Below the pieces are notes generated by a model that was not told the origin of the DNA, did no database searches, and was given only the letters and a program-made list of their open reading frames with translations. A program made the translations under genes and the position numbers. 33,105 bases of DNA from a candidate division GN15 bacterium (GTDB taxonomy: Bacteria > Zixibacteria > MSB-5A5 > GN15 > FEB-12): assembly GCA_014727815.1 (NCBI GenBank), contig WJMS01000209.1, positions 1 to 33,105 on the forward strand, given 5' to 3'. Positions 1-7,299 of this stretch are shown here, in pieces (position 1 is the first letter of the stretch; each line of letters starts with the position of its first letter).

Positions 1-632
1 CCGACCTTGATCGCTTTCTTGAGCGCATCGGCCGTAACCATCGAACCGCCGACAATAACCTTCCCGGCCATGTCGTCGGTAATCATCTTGTCGTCGAGCA
101 CGGTCGAATTGTCTTTGGCGGCCATCATGACGGGGCCGGAGGTTTCCCCGCCGATACCGAAAATGCCCTGCACGAATGACGCGACACAGGTCACGACAAC
201 CCCTTCGTTTTCGATCACCTCGGTGACCTCACCGGTGACATACGCTTTGACCTCGACGGGGGTTGGCTCGCCGCGCTGCAGGACCTGGCCGGTGACGGTC
301 GAGATTGACTCGATGGTGCCGTCGATCGTGGCCGCACAGCGGGACTTAAAAATCCACAGCGAAACCGACAGGGCGATCTCCTCGCCCTCCTTGATCGGAT
401 CGCCCGGCTTTTTGGTCATGACCAGTTCGAGGTCTTCCGGCGGGATACCGAGCTTGTTGGCGACGTTGATCGGCACGACCGAACCCGGCAGGTGGGTGCG
501 GGCCACGACCGTATCCGGTTCGACCTTGTCGCCCTTTTTGACGATGACATCCCCCTTGAGCGGCAGGATGCGCTGTTTACGAATGACCATCCGGTCGGTT
601 ACTTTGAGACCGGGGGTATAGGCATGACCCAT
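1..632 (-). CDS. Barrel-sandwich (biotinyl/lipoyl-like) hypothetical protein, C-terminus outside window
   Basis: Partial gene: 210 codons are visible and the reading frame leaves the window at base 1. I chose the ATG at 632, preceded by an AGAGGGG ribosome site and beginning MGHAYTPGLKV. Two stretches look like barrel-sandwich hybrid folds: a turn KKGDKVEPDT near residue 32, and a beta-rich run around residues 85-150 containing IDGTIESIS and YVTGEVTEVIENEG, followed by a Gly-rich FGIGGETSGPV segment. Such folds occur in biotin/lipoyl carriers, the RnfC N-terminus and HlyD-type adaptors. No MKM-type biotinylation or lipoylation motif is visible, so a structural role is more likely than a carrier role. 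No signal peptide or membrane helix is seen. It is the third gene of the minus-strand operon after the GlmL-like ATPase and a membrane protein, 19 bp after the latter. The exact family is not recognised. Confidence 0.7.
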   Translation of the reverse strand, partial: MGHAYTPGLKVTDRMVIRKQRILPLKGDVIVKKGDKVEPDTVVARTHLPGSVVPINVANKLGIPPEDLELVMTKKPGDPIKEGEEIALSVSLWIFKSRCAATIDGTIESISTVTGQVLQRGEPTPVEVKAYVTGEVTEVIENEGVVVTCVASFVQGIFGIGGETSGPVMMAAKDNSTVLDDKMITDDMAGKVIVGGSMVTADALKKAIKV

Positions 633-651
633 CAGGAATCCCCTCTGTATT

Positions 652-1449
652 TCACACTACGTCTTTTTTCTTCTTTTTCTTCTGCTGCAATCGTGTCAGC
701 ACCAGGACTATGACGACTATGACCACGCCGATCGCAGCCAGCCAGCCGCCGAGCGGCCACTTGTTTTCGTCCGGTGACTTGGTCACCCGTTCCGGGTCGG
801 CCAGCCGGACCCGTTCTTTGGGCAGCCGTGAGGCGATATCTTCGGTAGACAGTGACCGCGCGATGTTGTAGAAGTCCGAGCGTACCTGCTCGAAAGTTGA
901 GTCGGGCGCGAAGCAGTAGAAGTGGGCGAGGCCGCGTTCGTAGAATTTGACCATATACAGGTCGCGCTGCTGGCCACCATCGGTGCCTTCCAGTTCCGAC
1001 AGCCGCACAAACAACCGTTTGTCCCGATCGAGTACGGGACGGCCGGCCCGGAGATCGTCGAGTGTTTCACCGAGCGAGGCAAACGCAATCTGTTCATCGT
1101 ACACATCGGCCAGGTCGGCTGCAGTCGAGTCCATTTGCCGCCGCGTCAGTTCGCCGACCGTGTCGATTCGGAGGATGACATATTCCTGCTCGTAGAAAGC
1201 GCCGGAATCACTGGCGGCAAGGACCGCTTCATAGTTGTACGCTTCGGGGTTGGCGCCGGCCTGACTGAGAAAGAAATCAACGGTTTCGTAGTCGACCTGT
1301 CTCCAGCTGTTGGGATAGTCGACGTAAAAGCCGCCGTTGAGGGAGACATAGCTGGCCGCGCCGGCCATCGAGGCCAGTGCCAGGACCAAAACGACCGTCC
1401 ACCGGCCGTATCCCCGCATCTTCGGGATGTGTCGGCGTTGTCTGGTCAT
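652..1449 (-). CDS. Exported single-pass membrane protein with PsbP-like sequence motif
   Basis: 265 residues. An N-terminal hydrophobic segment (about 17-33) ending in Ala-rich sequence looks like a signal peptide or anchor. The extracytoplasmic part begins with GGFYVDYPNSW near residue 39, a pattern typical of PsbP-like and related lipid- or stress-associated beta domains. A strong C-terminal helix (about 233-252) is followed by six consecutive lysines, so the protein most likely has its bulk outside and a very short cytoplasmic tail. The start codon directly abuts the stop of the GlmL-like gene, implying translational coupling; an internal Met at residue 11 is an alternative start. It is the middle gene of the three-gene minus operon. 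Its function is unknown. The context suggests a membrane partner of the ATPase, which is inference. Confidence 0.75.
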   Translation of the reverse strand: MTRQRRHIPKMRGYGRWTVVLVLALASMAGAASYVSLNGGFYVDYPNSWRQVDYETVDFFLSQAGANPEAYNYEAVLAASDSGAFYEQEYVILRIDTVGELTRRQMDSTAADLADVYDEQIAFASLGETLDDLRAGRPVLDRDKRLFVRLSELEGTDGGQQRDLYMVKFYERGLAHFYCFAPDSTFEQVRSDFYNIARSLSTEDIASRLPKERVRLADPERVTKSPDENKWPLGGWLAAIGVVIVVIVLVLTRLQQKKKKKKDVV

Positions 1450-3303
1450 CTACTGCTTCAACGCGCCTTCCGGATAGATATTCAGTTCGGTCGCCCACTC
1501 GACAAGGTGCGACACGCGTTCATTCTCGTTGAGAGAAGACAGGTCGAACGGCCGACCGCGACCATCGAGAATAATCCCGACCACACCGCCGTGGATTTCG
1601 CGTTCGACTATCTTGCCGGGGCCGGCGCCGACATCGAAATGCCGCTCCGGTTCGAACCGGGCTTTGACCTTGATTGGCAGGGAATCATCGCCGATGCCCA
1701 ACTCGAACTTCTTCATTTCCAGATAATTGAGTGTGCCACTGACCTGGCCGTCCGGCAGGTCGATCGTGTACTTCATGACCGGGCCACCCTTCTTGGCCTG
1801 ACCCGACGGAGCGATACAGGTGCCGAGGTGGATCAGGCAGTCCTTCTCAAACACTTCCGTTGCCGCCTTCGGCTGTACTTCGGTCAGCACGCCGAGCTGC
1901 GGCATCATAAAGATCGAGTCGACCGCCAGGCGCGTGATCCCTTCGGGCAGGAAGGCATCGATCATCATCAGGGCCGACTGCTGCCGTCGCGGCGCGTGCG
2001 AAAGCACCCCGCCCGAGCCGATCAGCATGTCGAGGGTCATCATGTTGACGATGGTTTTGCCCGATGCGCTCTGTTCGAAGGCATCGGCGATCGTCCGCTG
2101 CTGCTGGACACCCTTGAGCACGGTGGCGAAGTTCTTATGCTGGACGAAGGCCAGGCGGAGCGCCTCGCGGGCGATTGCCTGCTCGAAAATCAGCTCTTCC
2201 ATCGACTGCGGAATAGTTGTCGGCCGGATCATTTTGTTTTTGACACGGTTGCGCAGGTCGCGCTCATCCATCACGAACGGCACCCAGCGCATCACCATCG
2301 GCAGCGTCGCCTCGGCAAAGACGTTTGAAATCGAGTAGGACATGCCCAGGTTGGCCGACACGGTGCGGTTGAAGACCGGTTCGTCGTCGGGCATGAAGAC
2401 CGAGAAGACGTCGGTGGTGGCGCCGCCGATATCGACCCCGACCGCCTCGATGCCGTACTGCTTGGCAATTGTCTGAATGATAAGGCCGACCGCACCCGGG
2501 GTCGGCATGATCGGCGCGTCAGTCCAGGACATCAGCTTCTTGTAGCCCGGCGCCTGAGCCATCACGTGTTCCATGAACAGTTCGTGGATTTCTTCACGAG
2601 CCGGCCCGAGGTTTTCCCGTTCGAGGACCGGACGAAGGTTGTCGACCGAGCGGAGGTCGACCTTTTCCGCCAGCACCTTTTCGACTTCGACCGTGGCGTT
2701 TTTGTTGCCGGCGTAGATGATCGGCAGCTGGTAGCTGGAGCCGAGGCGGGGGCGAGGGTCGGCTGCTGAGACCAGCTCGGCCAGCTCGACCACGTGGGTA
2801 GTGGTGCCGCCGTCGATGCCGCCGGAGAGCAGGATCATGTCGGGACGGAGATGGCGAATTCGTTCGATCTGCTGGTGGGGCAGGCGCTTGTCGTTCGAGG
2901 CGATGACGTCCATCACGATCGCCCCGGCGCCCAGTGCGGCACGCTCGGCCGACTCAGCCGTCATCGATCGGACCACACCCGCCACCATCATCTGCAACCC
3001 ACCGCCGGCCGACGAGGTGGAGATGTAGACATCGGTGCCGACATCGCCCTTGGCCGGGGTGATAAATTTACCGTTCTCATCGAGAATCTTGCGACCGGAG
3101 AGTTCTTCTAATTCACCGACCGCGTTGAGCACACCCATGGTGACGTCCTCGAACGGCGCCTCAACCGTCGTCGGCGCCTCACCGCGCGTCGTCTGGCGAT
3201 ACTCGCCATTGACGTACTCGATAAGAATCGCCTTGGTGGTGGTCGAGCCACAGTCGGTTGCAACGATGATTTTAATGTCGTCCGGATTATCGAATTTAGC
3301 CAT
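1450..3303 (-). CDS. GlmL/MutL-family ASKHA ATPase
   Basis: 617 residues, longer than the roughly 460-residue clostridial GlmL. The ASKHA (actin/Hsp70/sugar kinase) phosphate-1 loop is DCGSTTTK at residues 17-24. The second phosphate motif VGVDIGGATTDVFS lies near residues 286-299. Other family signatures are TSSAGGGLQMMVAGVV and LLSGGIDGG. The family is named for the accessory protein of B12-dependent methylaspartate (glutamate) mutase, thought to act as a chaperone or reactivase. No glmS or glmE mutase subunit is in this window, so the name should not be read as function. The gene is preceded by a consensus promoter and a leader of about 98 nt; no strong ribosome site is visible before the ATG. 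It heads a minus-strand operon with a membrane protein and a barrel-sandwich protein, and it diverges from the triplicated membrane cluster. The family call is confident; the role is open. Confidence 0.88.
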   Translation of the reverse strand: MAKFDNPDDIKIIVATDCGSTTTKAILIEYVNGEYRQTTRGEAPTTVEAPFEDVTMGVLNAVGELEELSGRKILDENGKFITPAKGDVGTDVYISTSSAGGGLQMMVAGVVRSMTAESAERAALGAGAIVMDVIASNDKRLPHQQIERIRHLRPDMILLSGGIDGGTTTHVVELAELVSAADPRPRLGSSYQLPIIYAGNKNATVEVEKVLAEKVDLRSVDNLRPVLERENLGPAREEIHELFMEHVMAQAPGYKKLMSWTDAPIMPTPGAVGLIIQTIAKQYGIEAVGVDIGGATTDVFSVFMPDDEPVFNRTVSANLGMSYSISNVFAEATLPMVMRWVPFVMDERDLRNRVKNKMIRPTTIPQSMEELIFEQAIAREALRLAFVQHKNFATVLKGVQQQRTIADAFEQSASGKTIVNMMTLDMLIGSGGVLSHAPRRQQSALMMIDAFLPEGITRLAVDSIFMMPQLGVLTEVQPKAATEVFEKDCLIHLGTCIAPSGQAKKGGPVMKYTIDLPDGQVSGTLNYLEMKKFELGIGDDSLPIKVKARFEPERHFDVGAGPGKIVEREIHGGVVGIILDGRGRPFDLSSLNENERVSHLVEWATELNIYPEGALKQ

Positions 3304-3407
3304 CTGAAAACCGCTCTATGAAAGTTTGACTGCTTCTTCTATCTTATTGTCCTGCATTGCGGTACGAGGGGTCGTCCGGTCCTGAACCGCATTTTTGTTA
3401 GACCCCG

Positions 3408-3436
3408 ATTATAACATGCCATCTATAGTTTGTAAA
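3408..3436 (-). promoter_or_regulatory. Sigma70-type promoter of the GlmL-like operon
   Basis: Read on the minus strand: -35 TTTACA (3431-3436), 17-nt spacer, perfect -10 TATAAT (3408-3413). Transcription would begin near 3401, giving a leader of about 98 nt before the ATG at 3303. Confidence 0.75.
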
Positions 3437-3557
3437 GCGCCATTTTCGTTTCAGATAGCTGTGCGGCTGGCGGGCGGCGAGGACCGGGGGCGGGGTGACA
3501 GGTGTCGCGTAAGACTTTGTGGCAGAGAAACGTAACCGCGCCTGTCGATTTTTTCGC

Positions 3558-3586
3558 TTGACTTGCCTGGGGGGGCCGCCTAAATT
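3558..3586 (+). promoter_or_regulatory. Sigma70-type promoter of the 12-gene membrane operon
   Basis: -35 TTGACT (3558-3563), 17-nt spacer, -10 TAAATT (3581-3586). The predicted start is near 3593, which leaves about 150 nt of leader before the first gene at 3746. Confidence 0.7.
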
Positions 3587-3590
3587 GCGC

Positions 3591-3691
3591 ACCGTTCGCT
3601 GGGAACGGTTGTATTTTCCCGCTTTCGCGCAGTGACGGCAGTTGAGATTTATGTCCTCAGCATTGGACAAATGCCACGCTTGTCCGTCACT
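3591..3691 (+). promoter_or_regulatory. Structured 5' leader, possible cis-regulatory RNA
   Basis: Complementary segments visible in the leader: hairpin ACCGTTC (3591-3597) with GAACGGT (3603-3609); a long-range pair AGTGAC (3631-3636) with GTCACT (3686-3691); and, directly stacked on the 3' side of that pair, GGACAA (3665-3670) with TTGTCC (3680-3685). I do not recognise a known riboswitch. No run of U follows the stems, so an intrinsic attenuator is not evident. Confidence 0.35.
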
Positions 3692-3745
3692 TTCAGTTGT
3701 AGCTGCAGGCAGGTGTGGATCGATCATCGGTAAGGATAATGTAGC

Positions 3746-5011
3746 TTGAAACGGCCACCACAGAAGACCACCCGTCGGATCGTACTGCTCGCTCTGCTGG
3801 CGATTGCCGCTTTCGCGCTGGCGGTCCCGGCGCAGACCACCGACCCATCGGAACCGGTCGCCGACACCCTCCTTCCCGATACATCCGCCATCACGCCCTC
3901 GCAGGCCCCAGCACCTGTCCCATCTGTGACAGTCAAAGACAACCCGAACGACAATGGCGGCGCCATCCGGATCACCTGGGAGCTCTCTCCGGCCGATACG
4001 GCCGGCGGCCTCGTGGCCGGCTACAACGTGTACCGGGCCGACAGCGAAACCGGCGAATTCCGGCCGGTGGCCGATGCGCCTTCCGGGACCGCCTTTGCCA
4101 CCGATAACCGGGTCGAAAACGGCAAGGATTACTACTACAAAGTCACCGCGTACAGCCAGTACATTGATGCCGGAGAAGACAAGGTTCAGGTCCAGTCGAG
4201 CGGTCAGGTGTACGGGCCGGTTCAGGCCAGCTGGCAGGTCTTCAATATGGATCGCCTGATCTGCCTGATCCTGGTGCTGACCGTCAGCGGGTCGATCATT
4301 CACTTCATCCGCAAAGCCCGGCGGGGCGGCGCGATTTATGTCCGCAAGATTGGTGGTATCGACGCCGTTGAAGAAGCGGTCGGTCGCGCCACCGAGATGG
4401 GTAAAAAGATTTTCTACATTCCCGGTATTCAGGACATGAACGATGTCCAGACGATTGCCGGGATTGCTATTCTGGGCCGGGTCGCGGAGAAGGCAGCCGA
4501 ATACGAGACGTGGCTGGAAGTGCCGGTGTCGAAGTCGCTGGTGATGGTGACCGCGCGCGAGACGATGAAAGAAGCGTATGCCAAGATGGGTCGCCCGGAT
4601 AATTTCCAGGAGAACCAGGTCCACTACCTCACCGACGACCAGTTTGGCTATGCTGCGGCGATCGACGGTATGGTCGTTCGTGAAAAGCCGGCCACCATCT
4701 TCTATATGGGGGCGTTTTTCGCGGAATCGTTGATTCTGGCTGAAACCGGCAACGCCGCCGGGGCCATTCAGATCGCCGGCACTGCCATGCCCTCGCAGCT
4801 GCCGTTTTTTATCGCAGCGTGTGACTTTACCCTGATCGGTGAGGAGCTGTTTGCGGCGTCGGCCTATCTTTCCGGCGAACCGCGGCAGCTTGGCTCGTTG
4901 AAAGGGCAGGACGTCGGTAAGGCGATCTTCTTGATTCTGATTATCGTGGGAATTATTTTCGCCACCCTGAACATTTACGATCTGAGTCCCTATATCAAGG
5001 TGGGGCAATAG
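3746..5011 (+). CDS. Module 1 protein A: FN3 domain membrane protein with conserved (probably DUF6754) domain
   Basis: 421 residues from a TTG start; the codon just upstream in frame is TAG and AAGGA lies 9 nt upstream, so TTG is the only sensible start. Layout: signal peptide 1-30 (RRIVLLALLAIAAF core, cleavage after PAQ); Pro/Thr-rich linker; fibronectin type III domain about 58-165 (GYNVYRADSETG, YYYKVTAYS); transmembrane helix 171-188; conserved domain 197-392; C-terminal helix 393-410. If the signal peptide is used, FN3 is outside and the conserved domain is cytoplasmic. The conserved domain contains GRATEMGK, FFAESLILAETG and CDFTLIGEEL (C359, D360, E366, E367). I believe this is the family called DUF6754 but could not check. 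It is the first gene of the operon, followed by B1 after 27 bp. No enzyme motif is recognised; function unknown. Confidence 0.85.
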   Translation: MKRPPQKTTRRIVLLALLAIAAFALAVPAQTTDPSEPVADTLLPDTSAITPSQAPAPVPSVTVKDNPNDNGGAIRITWELSPADTAGGLVAGYNVYRADSETGEFRPVADAPSGTAFATDNRVENGKDYYYKVTAYSQYIDAGEDKVQVQSSGQVYGPVQASWQVFNMDRLICLILVLTVSGSIIHFIRKARRGGAIYVRKIGGIDAVEEAVGRATEMGKKIFYIPGIQDMNDVQTIAGIAILGRVAEKAAEYETWLEVPVSKSLVMVTARETMKEAYAKMGRPDNFQENQVHYLTDDQFGYAAAIDGMVVREKPATIFYMGAFFAESLILAETGNAAGAIQIAGTAMPSQLPFFIAACDFTLIGEELFAASAYLSGEPRQLGSLKGQDVGKAIFLILIIVGIIFATLNIYDLSPYIKVGQ

Positions 5012-5038
5012 GAAAGGATGCCGGCAGGCGACTGAACC

Positions 5039-5707
5039 ATGCGCAGAGAAGTACCCCTGATCATCACCTCCATCGCCGGACTTGTCTTTGCGATCAGCTT
5101 CTTCATCCCCCTTCTGGGTGATGCGCAGAACCGTTTTTCGGACTGGGTCTCGATTGTCCAGTCGTTTGCGGTCTGGCTCGGCCTGCTGAACCTGACCAAG
5201 GTGTCGCTGGAGAAGATCACGCGCAAGCGTGAGGGCTGGCAGTACGCCATCCTGACCGTCGTTTCGCTGGTTATCATGCTGGCTATTGGCATGTTTGATG
5301 GCTTCTCGGGGCTGGCGCAGGATCCGCCGGTCTCGTATCGCGAACCGGGTACGAACTTCGACTGGATGTTCCGGTATGTGTACACGCCACTGACCTCGAC
5401 CATGTTTGCCATGCTGGCGTTTTTTGTCGCGTCGGCTTCCTACCGCGCCTTCCGCGCACGCAATTTCGAGGCGACCCTGTTGCTGGTGGCCGGCTTCTTT
5501 GTCATGGGCGGACGGGTGCCGCTGTTTGACCTGTTGATCCGCTGGTTCACCGATTATCCGTTGTTCAATCAGTTTGCCGACTGGATCATGACCTATCCCA
5601 ATACGGCCGGCCAACGGGCCATTATGATCGGTATTGCCCTGGGTATTATGTCATCGTCACTACGCATCATTCTCGGCATTGAACGCTCACACGTGGGAGG
5701 CCAATAA
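5039..5707 (+). CDS. Module 1 protein B: six-helix membrane protein
   Basis: 222 residues. Hydrophobic helices at about 5-25, 35-54, 67-88, 116-136, 144-165 and 190-212. Signatures shared with the other two B proteins are the N-terminus MRR(E/Q)(V/L)P, a basic loop (RKREGW near residue 62), the STMFAMLAFF...SYRAFRAR block before and after residue 130, and a C-terminal GQRAI...LRIILGIER block. Conserved arginines next to helix ends suggest a packed multi-subunit interface rather than a simple anchor. There is no recognised transporter or enzyme family. The gene lies 27 bp after A1 and 2 bp before C1, consistent with one transcript and probable assembly with the products of its module. Confidence 0.85.
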   Translation: MRREVPLIITSIAGLVFAISFFIPLLGDAQNRFSDWVSIVQSFAVWLGLLNLTKVSLEKITRKREGWQYAILTVVSLVIMLAIGMFDGFSGLAQDPPVSYREPGTNFDWMFRYVYTPLTSTMFAMLAFFVASASYRAFRARNFEATLLLVAGFFVMGGRVPLFDLLIRWFTDYPLFNQFADWIMTYPNTAGQRAIMIGIALGIMSSSLRIILGIERSHVGGQ

Positions 5708-5709
5708 GC

Positions 5710-6609
5710 ATGGCTAGTACGATAGCCACCATACTGCTGATCCTCGTGGGCGTTTCGCTGTTGTATATCGCCTACCGGACCATCACCGGCCGCCCGGTGG
5801 AACGCCGGATCGTGTTCATCTACATTGCCCTGGCAGTCGCCCTGCCGCTCTTTATGACGCTGCCGGCGCCGGTGCAGGTAACGCCTGACGTTGAGCGGCT
5901 GTATGACGCGCTCGAGGAGCTTCGGCCGGGTTCGAAAGTGTTGGTGTCCTTCGACTACGATCCGCCGTCAGCGCCGGAGCTGCAGCCGATGGCAGTCGCC
6001 TTCATGAAGTATGCGTTCAAACATGACCTGCGGGTCATTGTCATGGGCCTCTGGCCGCAGGGACCGCAGCTGGCCAACCTGGCTATTGAAGAGGCGATGG
6101 CAGACCAGGAGATTGCCGCCAAAAACCTCGAGTACGGAGTGGATTACGTCAATCTCGGTTTTCAGTCGGGCAACGAATTCGTGATTCAGGCGATGGGAAC
6201 GCAGTTCAAGCGGATGTTCCCGCAGGATGACCGCCGTATCCCGTACGATTCGATTCCCCTGATGGCCAATGTCACCAACTTCAGCAATGTCGACTTTGTC
6301 TTCAACCTGAGTTCGGGCAAACCGGGGACCATCGAGTGGGTGCAGATTGCGGTCGACCGCTTCGGCGCCACCATGGGCGCCGGCAACACCGCCGTGCAGG
6401 CGCCGCAGGTCTACCCCTACCTGCGCGCCAAACAGTTGCATGGACTGCTCGGCGGTATGAGCGGGGCGGCCGAATTCGAGAAGATTGTCGAGGAACCGGG
6501 TGACGGCACGACCTTCATCCTGTCGCAGATGTTTGCCCACGCAATCGTCATTTTGTTTGTGATAATCGGTAACGCCGCGTTCTTCACCGAACGCCGGAAG
6601 CAGGAGTAG
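5710..6609 (+). CDS. Module 1 protein C: membrane-anchored protein with conserved soluble domain
   Basis: 299 residues with a GGGAGG ribosome site lying inside the end of B1. Two N-terminal helices (about 4-23 and 33-52), a soluble alpha/beta domain at about 60-270, and a C-terminal helix at about 274-292 with a basic tail. Blocks shared with C2 and C3: FDYDP...ELQPMA near residue 79; GVDY.NLG near 142; MFP...P near 167; APQVYPYL near 235; GLLGGMSGAAEFE near 248. The alternation of strands and helices suggests a Rossmann-like fold, which is inference. No catalytic signature is recognised. If the first helix enters from the cytoplasm, the two-helix hairpin returns the chain there, so the domain may be cytoplasmic. 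Function unknown; it probably partners A1, B1 and D1. Confidence 0.83.
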   Translation: MASTIATILLILVGVSLLYIAYRTITGRPVERRIVFIYIALAVALPLFMTLPAPVQVTPDVERLYDALEELRPGSKVLVSFDYDPPSAPELQPMAVAFMKYAFKHDLRVIVMGLWPQGPQLANLAIEEAMADQEIAAKNLEYGVDYVNLGFQSGNEFVIQAMGTQFKRMFPQDDRRIPYDSIPLMANVTNFSNVDFVFNLSSGKPGTIEWVQIAVDRFGATMGAGNTAVQAPQVYPYLRAKQLHGLLGGMSGAAEFEKIVEEPGDGTTFILSQMFAHAIVILFVIIGNAAFFTERRKQE

Positions 6610-6622
6610 ACGGACGGAGAGC

Positions 6623-7270
6623 ATGGATATATCAAACTTCCTGGCCGCCGTACTGACCCTGGGTATCTTTTCGTTCCTGTACAAGGACAACCCGGTCTAT
6701 CGGGCGTGTGAAGCGATCTTCGTGGGCGTTTCGGCCGGGTACTGGGCGATTGTCTTCTTCTTCGACAATCTCCAGAAGAAGTTCTGGGAAGGTGTGTTTC
6801 CGCCCGATGGGTCCGCCGGTGATCACCTGCTCTGGTTCGGCGCCATCCTCGGCGTGCTCATGTTGTTCCGGCTCTCCAGCAAGATTGGCTGGATCGCCCG
6901 CTGGCCGCTGGCCTTTATTGTCGGCGCCACGGCCGGTCTGTACATGATCACCTACTTCGTATCCAACGCTATGAACCAGGTGGCCGATACGATGCTGTCG
7001 TTGATCGTGGTCAACGATGTGACCGGCAGTATTATCTGGACACAGACGATCGGCGCCCTGGTGGTGGCAGTCGGCGTGATTTCCGGACTGGTCTACTTCT
7101 TCTTCTCGAAGGAACACAAGGGTGTCTTTGGCGCCACGGCCAAGGTTGGCATCTGGTTTCTGATGATTACGTTCGGTGCGTCGTTCGGCTATACGGTGAT
7201 GAGTCGTATGTCGCTGCTGATCGGGCGCATGAGTTTCCTGTTTAGAGATTGGCTGGGCTTGATAGGATGA
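6623..7270 (+). CDS. Module 1 protein D: polytopic membrane protein
   Basis: 215 residues with a GGACGGAG ribosome site. About six hydrophobic segments cover nearly the whole chain. Blocks shared with D2 and D3: FSFLYKDNP(V/F)Y near residue 15; (F/V)VGVSAGYW near 32; GWIARWPLAFIVG near 89; YFFFSKEHKGVFG near 154; and the C-terminal FGASFGYTVM...DWLGLI. This is the shortest D: it lacks the extra N-terminal helix of D2 and the extra C-terminal helix of D3, so it may represent the core. The charged conserved KDN and SKEH loops between helices are candidate functional sites. No family is recognised. It ends module 1; A2 starts 29 bp later. Confidence 0.83.
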   Translation: MDISNFLAAVLTLGIFSFLYKDNPVYRACEAIFVGVSAGYWAIVFFFDNLQKKFWEGVFPPDGSAGDHLLWFGAILGVLMLFRLSSKIGWIARWPLAFIVGATAGLYMITYFVSNAMNQVADTMLSLIVVNDVTGSIIWTQTIGALVVAVGVISGLVYFFFSKEHKGVFGATAKVGIWFLMITFGASFGYTVMSRMSLLIGRMSFLFRDWLGLIG

Positions 7271-7299
7271 CGGCGTAACCCGCCGCGGATAAACTGCCG

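Larger units (their letters stand above)
3304..3745. other. Divergent intergenic region between the GlmL-like operon and the triplicated membrane operon
   Basis: 442 bp without a supported gene. It holds a minus-strand promoter at 3408-3436 for the GlmL-like operon and a plus-strand promoter at 3558-3586 for the 12-gene operon. It also holds a structured plus-strand leader at 3591-3691. The 120 bp between the two promoters is GC-rich and shows no clear dyad that I could pick out. Both operons could be co-regulated from here. Confidence 0.7.

Noticed and set aside
922-2328. Long plus-strand open frame over the GlmL-like operon
   Set aside because: Antisense to two supported genes with recognisable motifs; its own translation matches no family and has the same shadow composition.
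3398-5614. 738-codon open frame on the minus strand opposite A1 and B1
   Set aside because: It is rich in His, Arg, Gln and Asp in low-complexity mixtures typical of antisense frames in GC-rich genes, overlaps two clear membrane genes, and covers the mapped promoters.
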